From NCBI GenBank assembly GCA_002049455.2, contig KV918794.1, positions 62,001-126,000 on the forward strand: DNA of 64,000 bases, given 5' to 3'. Each line of letters begins with the position of its first letter. Position 1 is the stretch's first letter. Shown here piece after piece: positions 32,848-43,326 of this stretch. The notes under the pieces were generated by a model. The model saw nothing but the letters and a program-made list of their open reading frames with translations, made no database searches and was not told where the DNA came from. Source of the stretch: Porphyra umbilicalis. Taxonomy: Eukaryota; Rhodophyta; Bangiophyceae; Bangiales; Bangiaceae. A program made the translations under genes and the position numbers.

Positions 32848-34026
32848 CTAGTACCGCGGCGTCGGCCGCATCACCGAAGCCACCGACCGGAACTTGTTGT
32901 AGAGCCCCTCCTCATAGTCGCAGCCGTGCCCGAGCTTCACGCTCGCGTTGGCGTTGGCGTCGTACAGCGCCTGGGTCCACTCAACGGGCGGTGCGTTCTT
33001 GGACAGGTACTCGGCGGCAACGGCGTCGACGCCGTCAAAGCCGCCAAAGCCCGGCGGCGTGCGCGTCGACCGCTTGCGCTTCATCGCCGCGTCGACGGCG
33101 GCGGTCATGTACGCCTCCTCCACCGACGTCGGGGCCACGTAGCGGAGCTGCGACTCGCGCGCAGCGGCGGCACGGTCGACGACCTTGCGCGCAACGGCGG
33201 GGTAGCGGGTCACCAGGCCTTCCGCGTAGGAGGAGCCGTCGACGAGCGAGAGCGCTTGGCGGCGAAGCTCGTAAAAGTCGTTGTACTTCTCCGCCGTCGA
33301 GCGGTTGCGAGAAAGGTAGGTCGCAGACAACTCCGCCTTGCGCAGTTTCTCTTCCTTACCCTTGGTGACGGTCTCCTTGAAGGATGGGACGGACTGTGGT
33401 GAGTGACACAAGAAGAAAACCGGTGCAGGCGTGGAAGCGAGGTATCCAAACGACAAGGCCAGCGAGTCAGTGAGTGACCTCATCAATGGTGATCGCCGCG
33501 CCGCATGTTCTGCACCCGTCCAGATCGTACTCAGATGCACCTTTGCTCCCACGACTGCGGCCCCCACCAACGTTTTGCGCAAACGAATGGCAACACGACG
33601 CTGCTCCACGCGCGGTCATTGCGCCCAACGTACCTTCCCTGCGCCCGCCGCCGGGTTCCCGTACATCACGGTCACGCCCGCGGCCATGTACGCCTCCGCG
33701 GGGTCGGTCACAGCCATGTCGTCGATGGACCGATCCGCGTACTGCTGGAGGGCCTTGGCGCGGTCCGCCGCCGACACGCGGAATTTGGCGAGCAGGGTGC
33801 CCGCCCGGATGGGCCCCGACGTCCTCGGGTTGCCGACGCGCGACGGCACCGACGTCGGGGTGATGGTCGGCAGACCGACGCGTGGCGCAAACGTGTCGTT
33901 GCTGATGGCGTTGCGCATCGTCGGGCCCGCCGACGGGCGGACGGCCGCCACCGCTGGGCGGCCGCCGACAAAGGAGGTGCGGTCCGCCGGGGCGGCGACC
34001 GGGGTCCACGCCGACGCAAACGCCAT
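32848..34026 (-). CDS. Phycoerythrin gamma-family rod linker, cysteine-poor paralogue (two exons)
   Basis: Exon 1 is 33634-34026 and exon 2 is 32848-33393, joined across a 240-bp phase-0 intron (donor AAG|GTACGT, acceptor CCACAG|TCC), giving about 312 aa. Red algal gamma subunits sit in the central cavity of phycoerythrin hexamers, act as linkers and carry bilins on cysteines. This protein has the family's two-repeat structure: AEAYMAAGV ... SSYAEGLVTRYPAVA and EEAYMTAAV ... GHGCDYEEGLYNKFRSVASVMRP. The paralogue at 35295-36383 has matching blocks. Only one Cys is left in the whole protein, in GHGCDYEE; the equivalent site in repeat 1 is Ser (DGSSYAEG). The N terminus (MAFASAWTPVAAPADRTSF ... 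VAAVRPSAGPTMRN) looks like a plastid transit peptide plus a linker tail. It is transcribed divergently from the second gamma gene. I infer a mostly colourless or single-bilin linker. Confidence 0.85.
33394..33633 (-). other. Predicted 240-bp intron in the cysteine-poor gamma gene
   Basis: Minus-strand donor AAG|GTACGT and acceptor TCACCACAG|TCC, both phase 0, with a pyrimidine-rich stretch (TTTTCTTCTTGTG) before the acceptor. Splicing bypasses the stop codon that ends the first exon's frame and restores the two-repeat gamma structure. Confidence 0.75.
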
Positions 34027-35294
34027 GGTGAGAGCAGGGGGGGGGGGGCGGACGGCGCGTAGCGCAGCGGGTGTGGGCGGACGGCGTCGGTACGGGACGT
34101 GTCTGGGTGCGGGAGAGAAAAAAGTGAGGATTGCCGAAGGGAGCAAGAGCAGCACCCTGCAAACGCAACGTCGCCGCCGCCAACTCTCCGCACGCTCTTG
34201 AAGCTTCTACCGCCTGGCCAGCCCGTCTAGGCATGGGGCCGGTGCCGCTGGCAATGGCAGTGCGGCGCGCCTGCGCGCCGCGTCTGGGGTGCCAGGCGGG
34301 ATCTCGGGGGGGTCCCAGCACATCTCCAACTGCCAACGGCTGGGCGAAGAGGTGAGCTCGGCCGGCCACGTGACGCCGCCGTTGCCACCAGTGCAGCTGT
34401 CGGGCACCCACCCCGCCCAACGGAGATCCGGGGAGGGTGCGGGAGCGCCGCCAGCCCAGGTGCCCAGCGGCTTTGCGCCGACCCGACCGCATCCTCGAGA
34501 TGGGTTTTCGGGCCAACGGTCAGGAGATTAGGATCCCTAACGCACCTGCTCGCACCTCGGCCACAAGCAGAGGTGCGGGTGGCAAAGTCGGAGATTCCAT
34601 GGGGGCTTGGTCGGCTCCTGAGCGTGTTGATTGGTTGGCTGCGTGCCGTCAACGGTTTCGGTCTTGCATTCTCGGAGAGCGACCGGTGCTGTGTGGCACA
34701 AGGGCCCCCAGCAGACGTGCACCAAGTTGTGCCGCAGCAACGGCACCGTGCAAGGACTCCAGTTGAAACAAGTGGTAGTGCCTGTCCGTCTTGTCATGGA
34801 GAAATTGATTGCACACTTGAAACACTCTGTGGATGTTCCCACTCAATTGGATCAAAGATTCTAAGTCGATGCGTTCCACAGTGGGGAGCTCATGCGAGGT
34901 CTCTGCAGATCGGCGTGCCCTTTTTTCTGGGTGCAGGCTGGCCACTCGCCCGGGCGCCCCTGGACCCCGCGCGCCTGGGTGCAGGCTGGCCACTCGGCCC
35001 TGGACCCCGCGCTGGCGACAGCGGCGCGGCTGCTGACGCTGCCGCCCACCCGGCAGGCGCCGGCCGCCGCCCCACCACACCCATTCGACTGTGGCCCGCC
35101 GTCGCGTGCGCGGCGCGTGTCAGTTCCGCCGCCGGGCTTGCCACCACCCAAATCCCAGGCGCGTCCACCACCTCTGCTCGCCCCACTTGCCGTCTGCCGA
35201 CCGTATCCCCTTCCCCAATCCTTGCGTCCTTGCCTCCCCTTTGCGGCCAGTGCCGTCTTTTTCGGACACCCATCACCCCCCCTCCCTCATAGCC
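34027..35294. promoter_or_regulatory. Divergent promoter region of the two gamma-linker genes
   Basis: A 1.27-kb head-to-head region that should drive both photosynthetic genes. The ~110 bp before the plus-strand ATG at 35295 are C/T-rich. An imperfect direct duplication of about 40 bp (GGGTGCAGGCTGGCCACTC ... CTGGACCCCGCGC) lies at 34929-34973 and 34977-35012. I see no clear TATA box; light-response elements of red algae are not well enough known to call. Confidence 0.45.
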
Positions 35295-36383
35295 ATGGCC
35301 GCCTTTGTAGGCTCCGCCGCCGGCGCGGCGGTCGGCGCCAAGGCCTTTACCAGCCCCGTGGCGCCCGCCACGTGCGCGCTGCCGACACGGCGGTCGCCCG
35401 CCGCCGCCGTTGCCGCGCCGACCATGAGCGTCGTCGACGACTACATGGCCGCGAGCGTCATCCGCCAGTACAAGGCCGCCGCCGCCCCCGGCGGTGTGTA
35501 CACGCCCCAGTGCACCGAGGGCGCCGTGCCCGGCGACGCGGAAGCCAAGCGCGTCTACGCCATCACGCAGGCCTTTCGCGCGCGGCAGTCGACGACGCGG
35601 GCGGCGGCGGCCAACCGGTTTGAGACCCGCCGCCGGGGCATCATTGCCGCGCACGGGTGCTCCCACGAGGAGGGCCGCGTCGTCGCCTTCCCGTCCATGG
35701 CGGCCAACATGGTGATTGGGCAGGCCGAGGCGCTCCGCGCGTGCTCCCGCTACCAGGTGCCCGCCTCCAAGGCGGAAAAGTACATGGCCGACGCCGTCGA
35801 ACGGCAGTACGCCGCCATCCAGTGCCCGACCGGCGAGTTTACCGTCTGCACCGACGGGGCCGCCAAGGGGGAGGCGCACGCCGCGCGCGTCGCGGGCGGC
35901 TCGACGGCCTTCCGCGCCCGCACCCTCTCGGCCGGCGCCAAGGCGCAGGGGCGGTTCAACGCGCAGGCGTACGCGACGGCGCAGTATGGCCACGGGTGCG
36001 GGTATGAGGAGGCCCTCTTTGCCGCCTACCCGGCGGTCGCCGGCGCCATGCGCCCGTCGACGGGGGCGTACGCGGCGGCGGCGGCGCCGATCGGCTCGTC
36101 GGGCGGGGCGGTGGTGACAAAGCCCGAGACGCTCGCCGTGCGGCTGGCGGGGCCCAACCGGGCGGCCATTTGGCCGTCCTTCCTCCGCCGCCCGGCGGTG
36201 GCGCGCACCCGCGCGCCGTGGAACCCGACGCCGATCAAGAGCTACGCGCCCATGAGCGAGGCCGCCGTCGCCGCGGGCGTCAAGGCCCAGTCGGGGGCGT
36301 TCAAGTCGACCGTCACCGCGGGCGAGTCGTCGTGGCGGTCGGGGTGGCAGCCGAGCTCCTCCAAGAGCAAGCGCTACGTCTAG
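35295..36383 (+). CDS. Phycoerythrin gamma subunit / rod linker (LR-gamma), cysteine-rich, plastid-targeted
   Basis: 362 aa, single exon. The N-terminal ~45 residues (MAAFVGSAAGAAVGAKAF, then Ala/Pro/Arg-rich) fit a plastid transit peptide. The mature part is an internal duplication: DDYMAASVIRQY ... HGCSHEEGRVVAFPSMAA and EKYMADAVERQY ... GHGCGYEEALFAAYPAVAGAMRPS. Six cysteines follow the transit peptide (in PQCTEG, HGCSHEE, RACSRY, IQCPTG, TVCTDG, HGCGYEE), which are candidate phycourobilin/phycoerythrobilin sites as known for R-phycoerythrin gamma. A C-terminal basic extension of ~95 residues (ending SSSKSKRYV) goes beyond the usual ~317 aa and probably contacts neighbouring rod or core parts. 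Start context AGCC-ATG-GCC. The 3' flank is T/G-rich. Divergent partner: the gene at 32848-34026. Confidence 0.9.
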   Translation: MAAFVGSAAGAAVGAKAFTSPVAPATCALPTRRSPAAAVAAPTMSVVDDYMAASVIRQYKAAAAPGGVYTPQCTEGAVPGDAEAKRVYAITQAFRARQSTTRAAAANRFETRRRGIIAAHGCSHEEGRVVAFPSMAANMVIGQAEALRACSRYQVPASKAEKYMADAVERQYAAIQCPTGEFTVCTDGAAKGEAHAARVAGGSTAFRARTLSAGAKAQGRFNAQAYATAQYGHGCGYEEALFAAYPAVAGAMRPSTGAYAAAAAPIGSSGGAVVTKPETLAVRLAGPNRAAIWPSFLRRPAVARTRAPWNPTPIKSYAPMSEAAVAAGVKAQSGAFKSTVTAGESSWRSGWQPSSSKSKRYV

Positions 36384-37668
36384 GCCACACGCTCGGCGTG
36401 GTGTGGGTGCGCATATTTCGGGGTGTGAGCGTTGTTTTTCTTGGCTGTGGGTGCGTCCCTAGTTTGTTCTCTTCTCGTCTGTCTGTCGGGTCCGCCCCTA
36501 GGTTTTTGGCTGTCGGCTCGCCGCGGGCGTTTGGTGCTGCGAGGTGCCGGAGGGTGGGGGCGGGCCCGCGTCTAAACCGGCTTTTGCAATGCACGGGGCT
36601 CGCTCGGGTGCACGCACGAGGGCGAGTGGACGCGCGACGACCGCGCCGCTCGGCGGCCCGACGCGGCCGGATGCGGGGGCGCCGGGGAGCGGGGCGGCGA
36701 CAATCCACCCACCCGCGGGCCCCCGACACGCCCGCCCCAGATCCGCGCCCCCGCGCGTGAATGTGGTATGCCGATTCCCGCCCGCGCGTGCAGTCCATCC
36801 GCGCGCCACCGTCGACGCGTTGGCGGCCGCCCGCGCCACCGGCCGGTGCGGCACAGCCCCCGCCGGCGTCACCCTTGCGCGCCGGCTCCCACCCGTGCGG
36901 CGCTCCCCCCCGACGCACGTGTTTTTTTTTCTCGATTCTATCGACCCCGCCGACGCCTTGCGCTCACCCCCACCCGCCTCGTGCGTTTCCCCCCAGACGC
37001 GGTGCGCCTCCCCCCTCGTGTCGCACCCCCCACGGGACCCCCTGCGCTTTTGGCCGCGGCAGGCGGTCGGTCGCGCGGGGGGCGCGCCGGCCAATCACGC
37101 GCGCCCCCCCCCCCCCACGACGCGTGGCCGGCACACGCGGCGCGGGATCCGCCCGCCGCGCCACCCGCGCGTGACGTGCCGCGCGCACCCACACACCCCC
37201 CGCGGCCCCGCCGCGTTGGCGCGTGGCCCGCGCCGCGCGGACGACGCCCCCCCCGCCCCCCGCCCCTGGCGGCGGCGGCGGCGCCGCCCGCCGCCCCCCC
37301 GCGTCGTCGTCGTCGCCCCCCCCGCGACGGCGGCGGCGGGGGTGTGGGGTGACGGGCGACCCCCTCCCCCCGCCCCCGGTCTGGCGCCTTTTTCCCGACC
37401 CGGCGCTCCCGCCCGGTCCGCCGCCCGGCCCGTGCGCGCGGCCGTGGCCGGCGCGACCGCGGCGCGCTTGACCCCGCGGCGGTAGTGGGCCGCCGCACCC
37501 CCTCCCCACTCTGCTATTTCTCCCCACTTTGCTTCTTCTCCACCCCGCCCTCCCCCTTCCCCCCTGCTTCCCATCCACCCCTTTTCCCTCGGCCCCCCCC
37601 TGCCCCCTCGCCTTCCCGTGCGTACGCGTCCACCTCCCCACCCCCCACCCCCTCTGCGGCCGCCGCGC
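36384..37668. other. Intergenic region, GC-rich, with C-rich leader
   Basis: The first ~150 bp are the T/G-rich 3' flank of the gamma gene. From about 36900 the plus strand becomes C-rich with several C runs; 37500-37668 is an almost pure C/T leader before the ATG at 37669. Open frames on both strands are low complexity and unconvincing. Confidence 0.4.
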
Positions 37669-37780
37669 ATGGCGTCGGCCGTCGGCGGCGGCGGCGGGCC
37701 GGTGGACGACTTGCCGCCGCTCGAGCCGATTGTCCTCCCGCCGCCCGCCGCGGCGGCAGCGGCGGCGACCCCGCGGCCAG

Positions 37781-37812
<32 letters not shown>

Positions 37813-38153
37813 AGCGGCGGCCGCCCGTCGGCCAAACGCCCGCGGCACGCGGCGGCTGGCGGGGCGCTGGGGGGGGAGGGGGACGCTGGCGGCGGCGGCG
37901 GTGGCAGCGGCGACGGTGGCGGTGGCGGCGGCGACGGCGGCGGCAGCGGCTCGTTGCCGTGGCCGCCGGCAGAGGCGGGGTGGCTCAGCGACGGTGGCGG
38001 GGGCGGCGGCGGCGACGGCGGCGGCGGCAGCAGCGGCTCGTTGCCGTGGCCGCCGGCAGAGGCGGGGTGGCTCAGCGACGGCGGCGGGGGCGGTGCGGCC
38101 GCCGCCCATGGGGGCGGGGCGGGCGACTGGGCGGCGGCGGCCGCTACCGCGGT

Positions 38154-38187
<34 letters not shown>

Positions 38188-39419
38188 ACGCCGCCCCTGC
38201 CCTTGACGCCACCCCGCGACGCGCTGACCGCCCCGGTCGGGTGGGAGGAGTGGCTGTACGGGCCGGCCGGGGCGGCACGGCCGCCCGAGGCGGCGGCGGC
38301 GACGGCGGGGGCGACCGCCGCCGCCACCGCCACCCCCACCGCCGCCACCGCCGCCGCCGCCGCCGCCCCGCCGCCGGCAGACGGGGGTGCAGGGGCGGCG
38401 GCGGCCGCCTGCCCGCCCGCCGCCGCCGCGTCGCCACTGGCGCTGGCGGGGGCGGATGTCGCCGCCGCCGCCGCGGCGGCAGCCGCCGCCGCCACCGCCG
38501 CCGCCGCCGCGCGGCGGTGGCGGCGGGCGACCCGCCGCCGGTGGTCGTGGACCGCCCCCGCGGTCGTGCGCGTCTTTGGCGCCCCCGCCGCCGCCGACGG
38601 GGGGCCCGCCGCGGGGGGCGGGGGCACCTCGGACGAGGCGCCCCCCTCCCCGCCGTCCCCGCCGTCGCCGCCGCCCCGGCGGCCGCGTCGGCCGCCGCCG
38701 CCGCCGCCGCCGACGCGGCAGCGTCGACGCGTGCCGCGTCCCCGTCGGGCGGCGACGGCGCCGACGCGGCGGCGGCGGCGGCGGCGGCGGGCCGCGGCGG
38801 CGGGTGGGTGGTCGACCGCCTCGGACGGCGACGGCGGCAGCGGCGCGTCGGGGCTAGCCGCCGCCGCGGACCGCCGCGCGTGGGCGCCGGCGGGGGGCGG
38901 GCGGGTGCGCGCGACGGGGGGCCGGTCGGGGCGGCGCCCCCGGTGCGGGGCAGAAAGTCCTTTCTTGCCCTCCCCCCGCGGCCGCCGCCGTCGCCGTCGC
39001 CGTCGCCGTCGGCGGCGTCGGGGTCGCCCGCGGCCTCGCGCGCCGCCTCCCCGTGGCCGTCGCGCTCCCCGTCGTGGGCGCCGTCGTCAGACGCGCCCTC
39101 CCAGTCGCCCCCCGACCGGCCGCCGTCGGGCGGCGGCGTCGACGGCGGCGTCGGCCGCCCCCGGGGTGGGCCCGCCGCCGGTCGCCTCGGCGTCGGCGGC
39201 GGCGGCGGCGGCGGCAAGGGCGGCGGCGTTGCCGCCGGGGATGCCTCCCTCTCCCGCTCCCCGCGCCCGCGGGCGGTGCCGCGGTGGCCGCCCCTGCCGA
39301 CGCGCGCCCACTGCATGACGGACCCCGCGCCGGTCATGCGCGCGCGCCTGTGGTACCTCGCGCACCACGCGGGGGCGGTGCGGGCGGTGCGGCGGGCCGA
39401 GGAGGCCAAGCTGCTGTGA
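37669..39419 (+). CDS. Unrecognised low-complexity protein (Gly/Ala/Pro-rich), frame changes likely
   Basis: I do not recognise the product. Reasons to think it is a gene: a C/T-rich leader and MASAVGGGGGPVDDLPPLEP at the start, two near-identical copies of SLPWPPAEAGWLSD separated by a Gly/Asp run (about residues 100 and 126), the motif PVGWEEWLYGPAG, and a C-terminal segment in another frame that is not low complexity (DPAPVMRARLWYLAHHAGAVRAVRRAEEAKLL region) ending at 39419, followed by a T/G-rich 3' flank like other genes here. Between about 38500 and 38950 the best frame switches at least once near G/C runs. It is mostly disordered; the C-terminal ~30 residues could form a helix. It could be a nuclear regulatory protein, but nothing shows a function. 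Confidence 0.45.
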
Positions 39420-41640
39420 GGGGGGGGGGGGGGCGGCGGTGGCGGGGGGTGGGGGCGGGGGGGTGGCGGCGACGGCTAGGATGTTGCGCATGCGGGCGGG
39501 GGGGGGGGGGCAGAAGGGATGGGGGTGGTGTTTGTGCGGTCTTGCGCTTCGTGGCGCTGCCTCGTGACTTGTGCTGCATGCTCTGTTTTTTTTTTCGCAC
39601 TGTACAGTGCTTGGTCTTTCGTGTGACTTTTTTGTGCTTGCTCTTCGGCCCAGTGGTCATCCTGGTGGTCGTGCTGTGTGTTTTCTCGGCGCCCACATCC
39701 CCACGTCGGCAGAGCCGTCGTGCTCGAGCGCCGTCAGTTTGGGGGCACCACCGCGGTCTGCCCAGACCGCCACGCACGGGCCCTTTTCTTCCCCCCCCCC
39801 TTTGGCCGAGGGTGCCAACCGCTTGCATGCGCGTCCGCACACACGGACAATACCGGCTCGGGGCCCCCCCCGCTTTGCCACCGCCACGCTGGCGACGAAC
39901 CCTCTCGCGCGCCGCCGGCGGTGGGCACCCGCCTCTCGTCCAATGACGGCGCCCGTGCGGCCGCTCCCCGTGCGTGCGCCGCCGCCGCCGACGGCCGCCG
40001 GCCAGCCGCACCACCGCCTGCGCCGCAAGACGCGGAGCGACGGTGCCAGGCGGCGGGCTCTCCCCCGCGACGAGTGTCGATGCCGGGCCCGCGGACACGA
40101 CGCCGACGGCGGCGTCTGTGCGGCGGCGCTTGCGCGCCCTGCCGTACGGAACAGCTGGGGGGGCGGCGGCGCGGCACGCGGCGGCAGCGGCGCCTTTGAC
40201 CAAGCCCCTATCGGGGCAGCGGCAGGTCCCGCCAGCCGCCGCCACCGCCGTTGGGGCCTCAACCGCTGCGGCGGCGTCTCACGGGGACGCGCCGACGCGA
40301 CCGGGAGTGCCACCACCCGCATCGACGCGGTCGTGCGTTCGCGTATCGTTCGGAGAGGCATAATCATGACCAATCGGAGAGTGAGGCGTTTGATCCCGAC
40401 GGGATCATCCCGTGCCTCGAGTCGTGTGCTTCTGCGTCCACCCGTGGCTCTCTCCCGCGTCCCTCCCTGTCGCCAACGGCCCATCGGCGGGCACGGCGAG
40501 CGCCCAGCCGACGAGGCGCCCTGCGCCCCCCTCGTTGACCAACTCGTGGGAGCTGTGGCGGACGGTGCCATCCACGACTGGCAACCAATGGATGATGAGG
40601 CCCCGCCACCGACGCGGCTCGCCGACGACCGAGGCAGGCGGTCGGCGACGTCCCCCTTCTCGGCGTCGCCCCGCTTGACCGCTCAAAGGACCGACGGCGC
40701 ACGTCGAGAGGAGCATATGTATCCGTCAGGGGTGGCAGTGGGCGGGCAAAGCGCCGAGATGGACTGGGGCATGACCGTAGGAGGCGTTGCGCGAGTGCCC
40801 TACGTGGGGTCACGGGTCCCTCGTGGTCGACCCGACGCGGGCGCGCGGCGCATGGGGCGGCGGCTGCTGTGGGGCAAAGGCACAGAACCAGCACAAGCTC
40901 CCGCAACATTTCGAGTCACTGGTCCAAGGTGTGAGGACGCCATGACTGGATCCTTTGGGTGCAACCGCCATGGCACCCGAGCTGGCGTCGTCCAAGATGA
41001 CGGCGCGGCCGTTGCGCTTCCCGCCCCCCCCCCCCCCCCCATTTGCGACGACGCTGGCGACCGCTACCGCGCCGCTGCGCACCCCCGTCGCCGCCGCCGT
41101 CGACGCACTGGCTTCCGCCGGGACGCCACTGGCCGGCTGCCGCGCCCGTCGCCAGACGGCGCCGCGGCGACGACGCGACCGCCCCGTGGCGACGCCCCGG
41201 TTCCCCCCGTCGCCGCCCCCCCCCCCCACCGCGTGCGCGTCGACCCACGGCGGCGCGCCACCGCGGCGCCGCCGCACCCGCCCCCTCCGCCGCGGCGACG
41301 CGGCACGACCCCTGGCAGCCCGCGCCGGGAGCCGCCGCCGCCGCCGCCGCCGCGCGCGGCGCCACGGCCCCCCCCCCCCCCCCCCCCCCCCCTCACAACC
41401 ACAAGCGCCACCGACCCGCGGCCGCCGTCGGCGCGCGTCGCCGCGGCGGCGCCGCGCCGCGCCGCCGAGCCGCGGCGTCGACGGCGGGCGCGCGCACGGC
41501 GCGCGGCGGGCGCGGCGCGCGTCGAGGCGGGGGGGGGGGGGGGCACCCGCCGCCCGCGTCGGCGCCGCCGCCGCAGCGGGGGCCGCCTCGGACGGCGCGC
41601 GCGCGTGGGGGCGGCGCGCGCGGCGCGCGGCGCTGCACGG
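39420..41640. other. Intergenic region, no supported gene
   Basis: It begins with the T/G-rich 3' flank of the previous gene (39420-39670). A frame at 39974-40363 (+, 129 aa, ending CVRVSFGEA) is the least implausible ORF but has no family I recognise. A perfect 17-bp palindrome, TGATCCCG-A-CGGGATCA, lies at 40391-40407. The right part (41000-41640) is extremely GC-rich with C and G runs; frames there are compositional. Confidence 0.35.
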
Positions 41641-42702
41641 TTAACCGCGGGCACTGGCGGGGGTGTCCTTTCCCCCGCCGCTGCCGCTGCCGCTGCCGTT
41701 GTTGCCGCTGCTGTTTCCGCCGCTGCCGCCGCCGCCGCTGCCGCCGCTGCCGCCGCTGCGGCCGCCGCTGCGGCCATAGATGACCTTGTCGTCGCCCCAC
41801 TCGTCCGCCGTCGGGTCGCGCACAAACTGCTCGAGCCGTGCGAGCGCGTGCCAATCGTTGGTCACGCTGCTCGTCTTGGACGCGGGGTCGGCCCACAGCG
41901 GGGTCGTGCCCTTCCCCGCGTCCAGCCGCGCCTCGGCGGGCAGGCACGAGTCAAAGTCGATGAGCACGGCCGTGTCGTCCGCCCGGAACATGATGTTTTC
42001 TGGCTTGACGTCGTTGTGGCAGTAGCCGAGGCCGTGGAGGTGGGTGAGCGCGGCGGTGACCTGCGCGAGGCACTCGTCCACGTCGAGCGGCGTCGTTGTG
42101 TCTTGGAGACGCCCCCGGAGGTCATTGACGCACGCTTCCAGCGCAATGCCGGCAATGAGGCCGTCCTCCACCACACAGCCGCGAAAGGCGACAATGTTGG
42201 GGTGCGGCGTGTGGGCCAGCTTCTCTAGTATGCGCACCTCCGCTTCAACCCAGGTGCGGTACTTTTCACACTCGTCGGGGTTGGCCCAGTCAACCGCAAA
42301 GAGCTTCTTGATAAAGACGGCGTCATCGGGCTTGATGGCATCGGCGTCCGTCTGCTTTCCATAGAGGCGGTATGCGCTCACGTACTTGGGGCGGACGAGG
42401 GCAGCATCAAAGGGCAACGGCGGGCCACCGATCGCACCGGCCGGCAGCCCGCTGTCCTTCCCCTTTTCGACAAGCGGTCGGACGTCGCAGTCCGGGGGGT
42501 CGCTCCAGTTCTCCAACACGACACGCAGGGCCAAGGGAGCTGAATCGATATGCTCCCTTGTTCCGTCCTCTTGTTCATACGAGACAATCTCATGATAGAC
42601 GATGGCCGTGTACAAGTAAGGGCCGTCCGCGTAGTTGGCCTCTGACGGTCCATGGCAGTTCGAAAAAGCGTGTAGCAGCCACCGGCGCAGCACCTCCACC
42701 AT
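41641..42702 (-). CDS. Atypical protein kinase-like protein with HNDxKPxN loop
   Basis: 353 aa from the ATG at 42702 (MVEVLRRWLLHAF); the frame stays open upstream to 43023 but that part is not convincing. An N-terminal unique region (~1-125) is followed by a kinase fold: FIKKLFAV with the ATP-binding Lys near 130, WVEAEVRILEKL with the helix-C Glu, a hinge-like IAGIALEACV, catalytic loop GYCHNDVKPENIMF near 225 with Asn for the usual Arg of HRD, and VLIDFDSCLP near 246 with DFD in place of DFG. The catalytic Asp, Asn and Mg-binding Asp are kept. GTTPLWADPAS follows where the activation segment ends. The last ~50 residues are a Gly/Ser repeat tail. It belongs to the same broad fungal-like group as the gene at 27168-28562, but the two are too different to be a recent duplication. 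Substrate unknown. Confidence 0.75.
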   Translation of the reverse strand: MVEVLRRWLLHAFSNCHGPSEANYADGPYLYTAIVYHEIVSYEQEDGTREHIDSAPLALRVVLENWSDPPDCDVRPLVEKGKDSGLPAGAIGGPPLPFDAALVRPKYVSAYRLYGKQTDADAIKPDDAVFIKKLFAVDWANPDECEKYRTWVEAEVRILEKLAHTPHPNIVAFRGCVVEDGLIAGIALEACVNDLRGRLQDTTTPLDVDECLAQVTAALTHLHGLGYCHNDVKPENIMFRADDTAVLIDFDSCLPAEARLDAGKGTTPLWADPASKTSSVTNDWHALARLEQFVRDPTADEWGDDKVIYGRSGGRSGGSGGSGGGGSGGNSSGNNGSGSGSGGGKDTPASARG

Positions 42703-43326
42703 GACGTTCCACCGGACCACACAGAGTACCACCTGTGGTCGTCGCACGCGATTGCGCGCCTCGCTGCTGGTGGAAATAACAACACCAAGAGACACAAAAG
42801 TTGCAACAAAACGAGGTCTGGGGTACACAACCACATTGGCAAAAAAGGGTACACAAGTAAACAGCGTGTTTCGGGAGTCAGAAAAACGCGATGGATACAA
42901 TGCGAGGCCCAGATTTGGCCCGCACACGCACGCTTTGACCAGCCACACGCCCTGGCGCGAGCACACAGAGCGGTACTCGCGCGGCAGCCGATCCCACGAG
43001 CAAAGCGCAGCACACCTCCACACCGCTCACGCACATGTACACGATCCAGACCCAGAACGAGCCGCCCCCTCGAGCTGTCGAGCGTGGCCCGCCAAGCAGC
43101 GCGGCACGAGGCCGACGGCGCTGTGGCACTGGGACGCAGGGGCTGCCGCGGATCCTCGTGCGCGACGTGGCGGGATTTCCCATGCACAGCGACGCCGCCG
43201 ATGCGTGGACCGGCAGCCAAATCTGGCTGGAGACGACCGAGTCGAGTCAGGGGTGAAGACACCTGTCCCGGGTCAACCGACCAAGCACGATCTACATCGA
43301 CTCGCCGCCACGGCCCGCGACCCGCC

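Noticed and set aside
39571-42228. 885-codon plus-strand frame
   Set aside because: It overlaps the minus-strand kinase-like gene in antisense and consists of Arg/Pro/Ala-rich sequence without domains.
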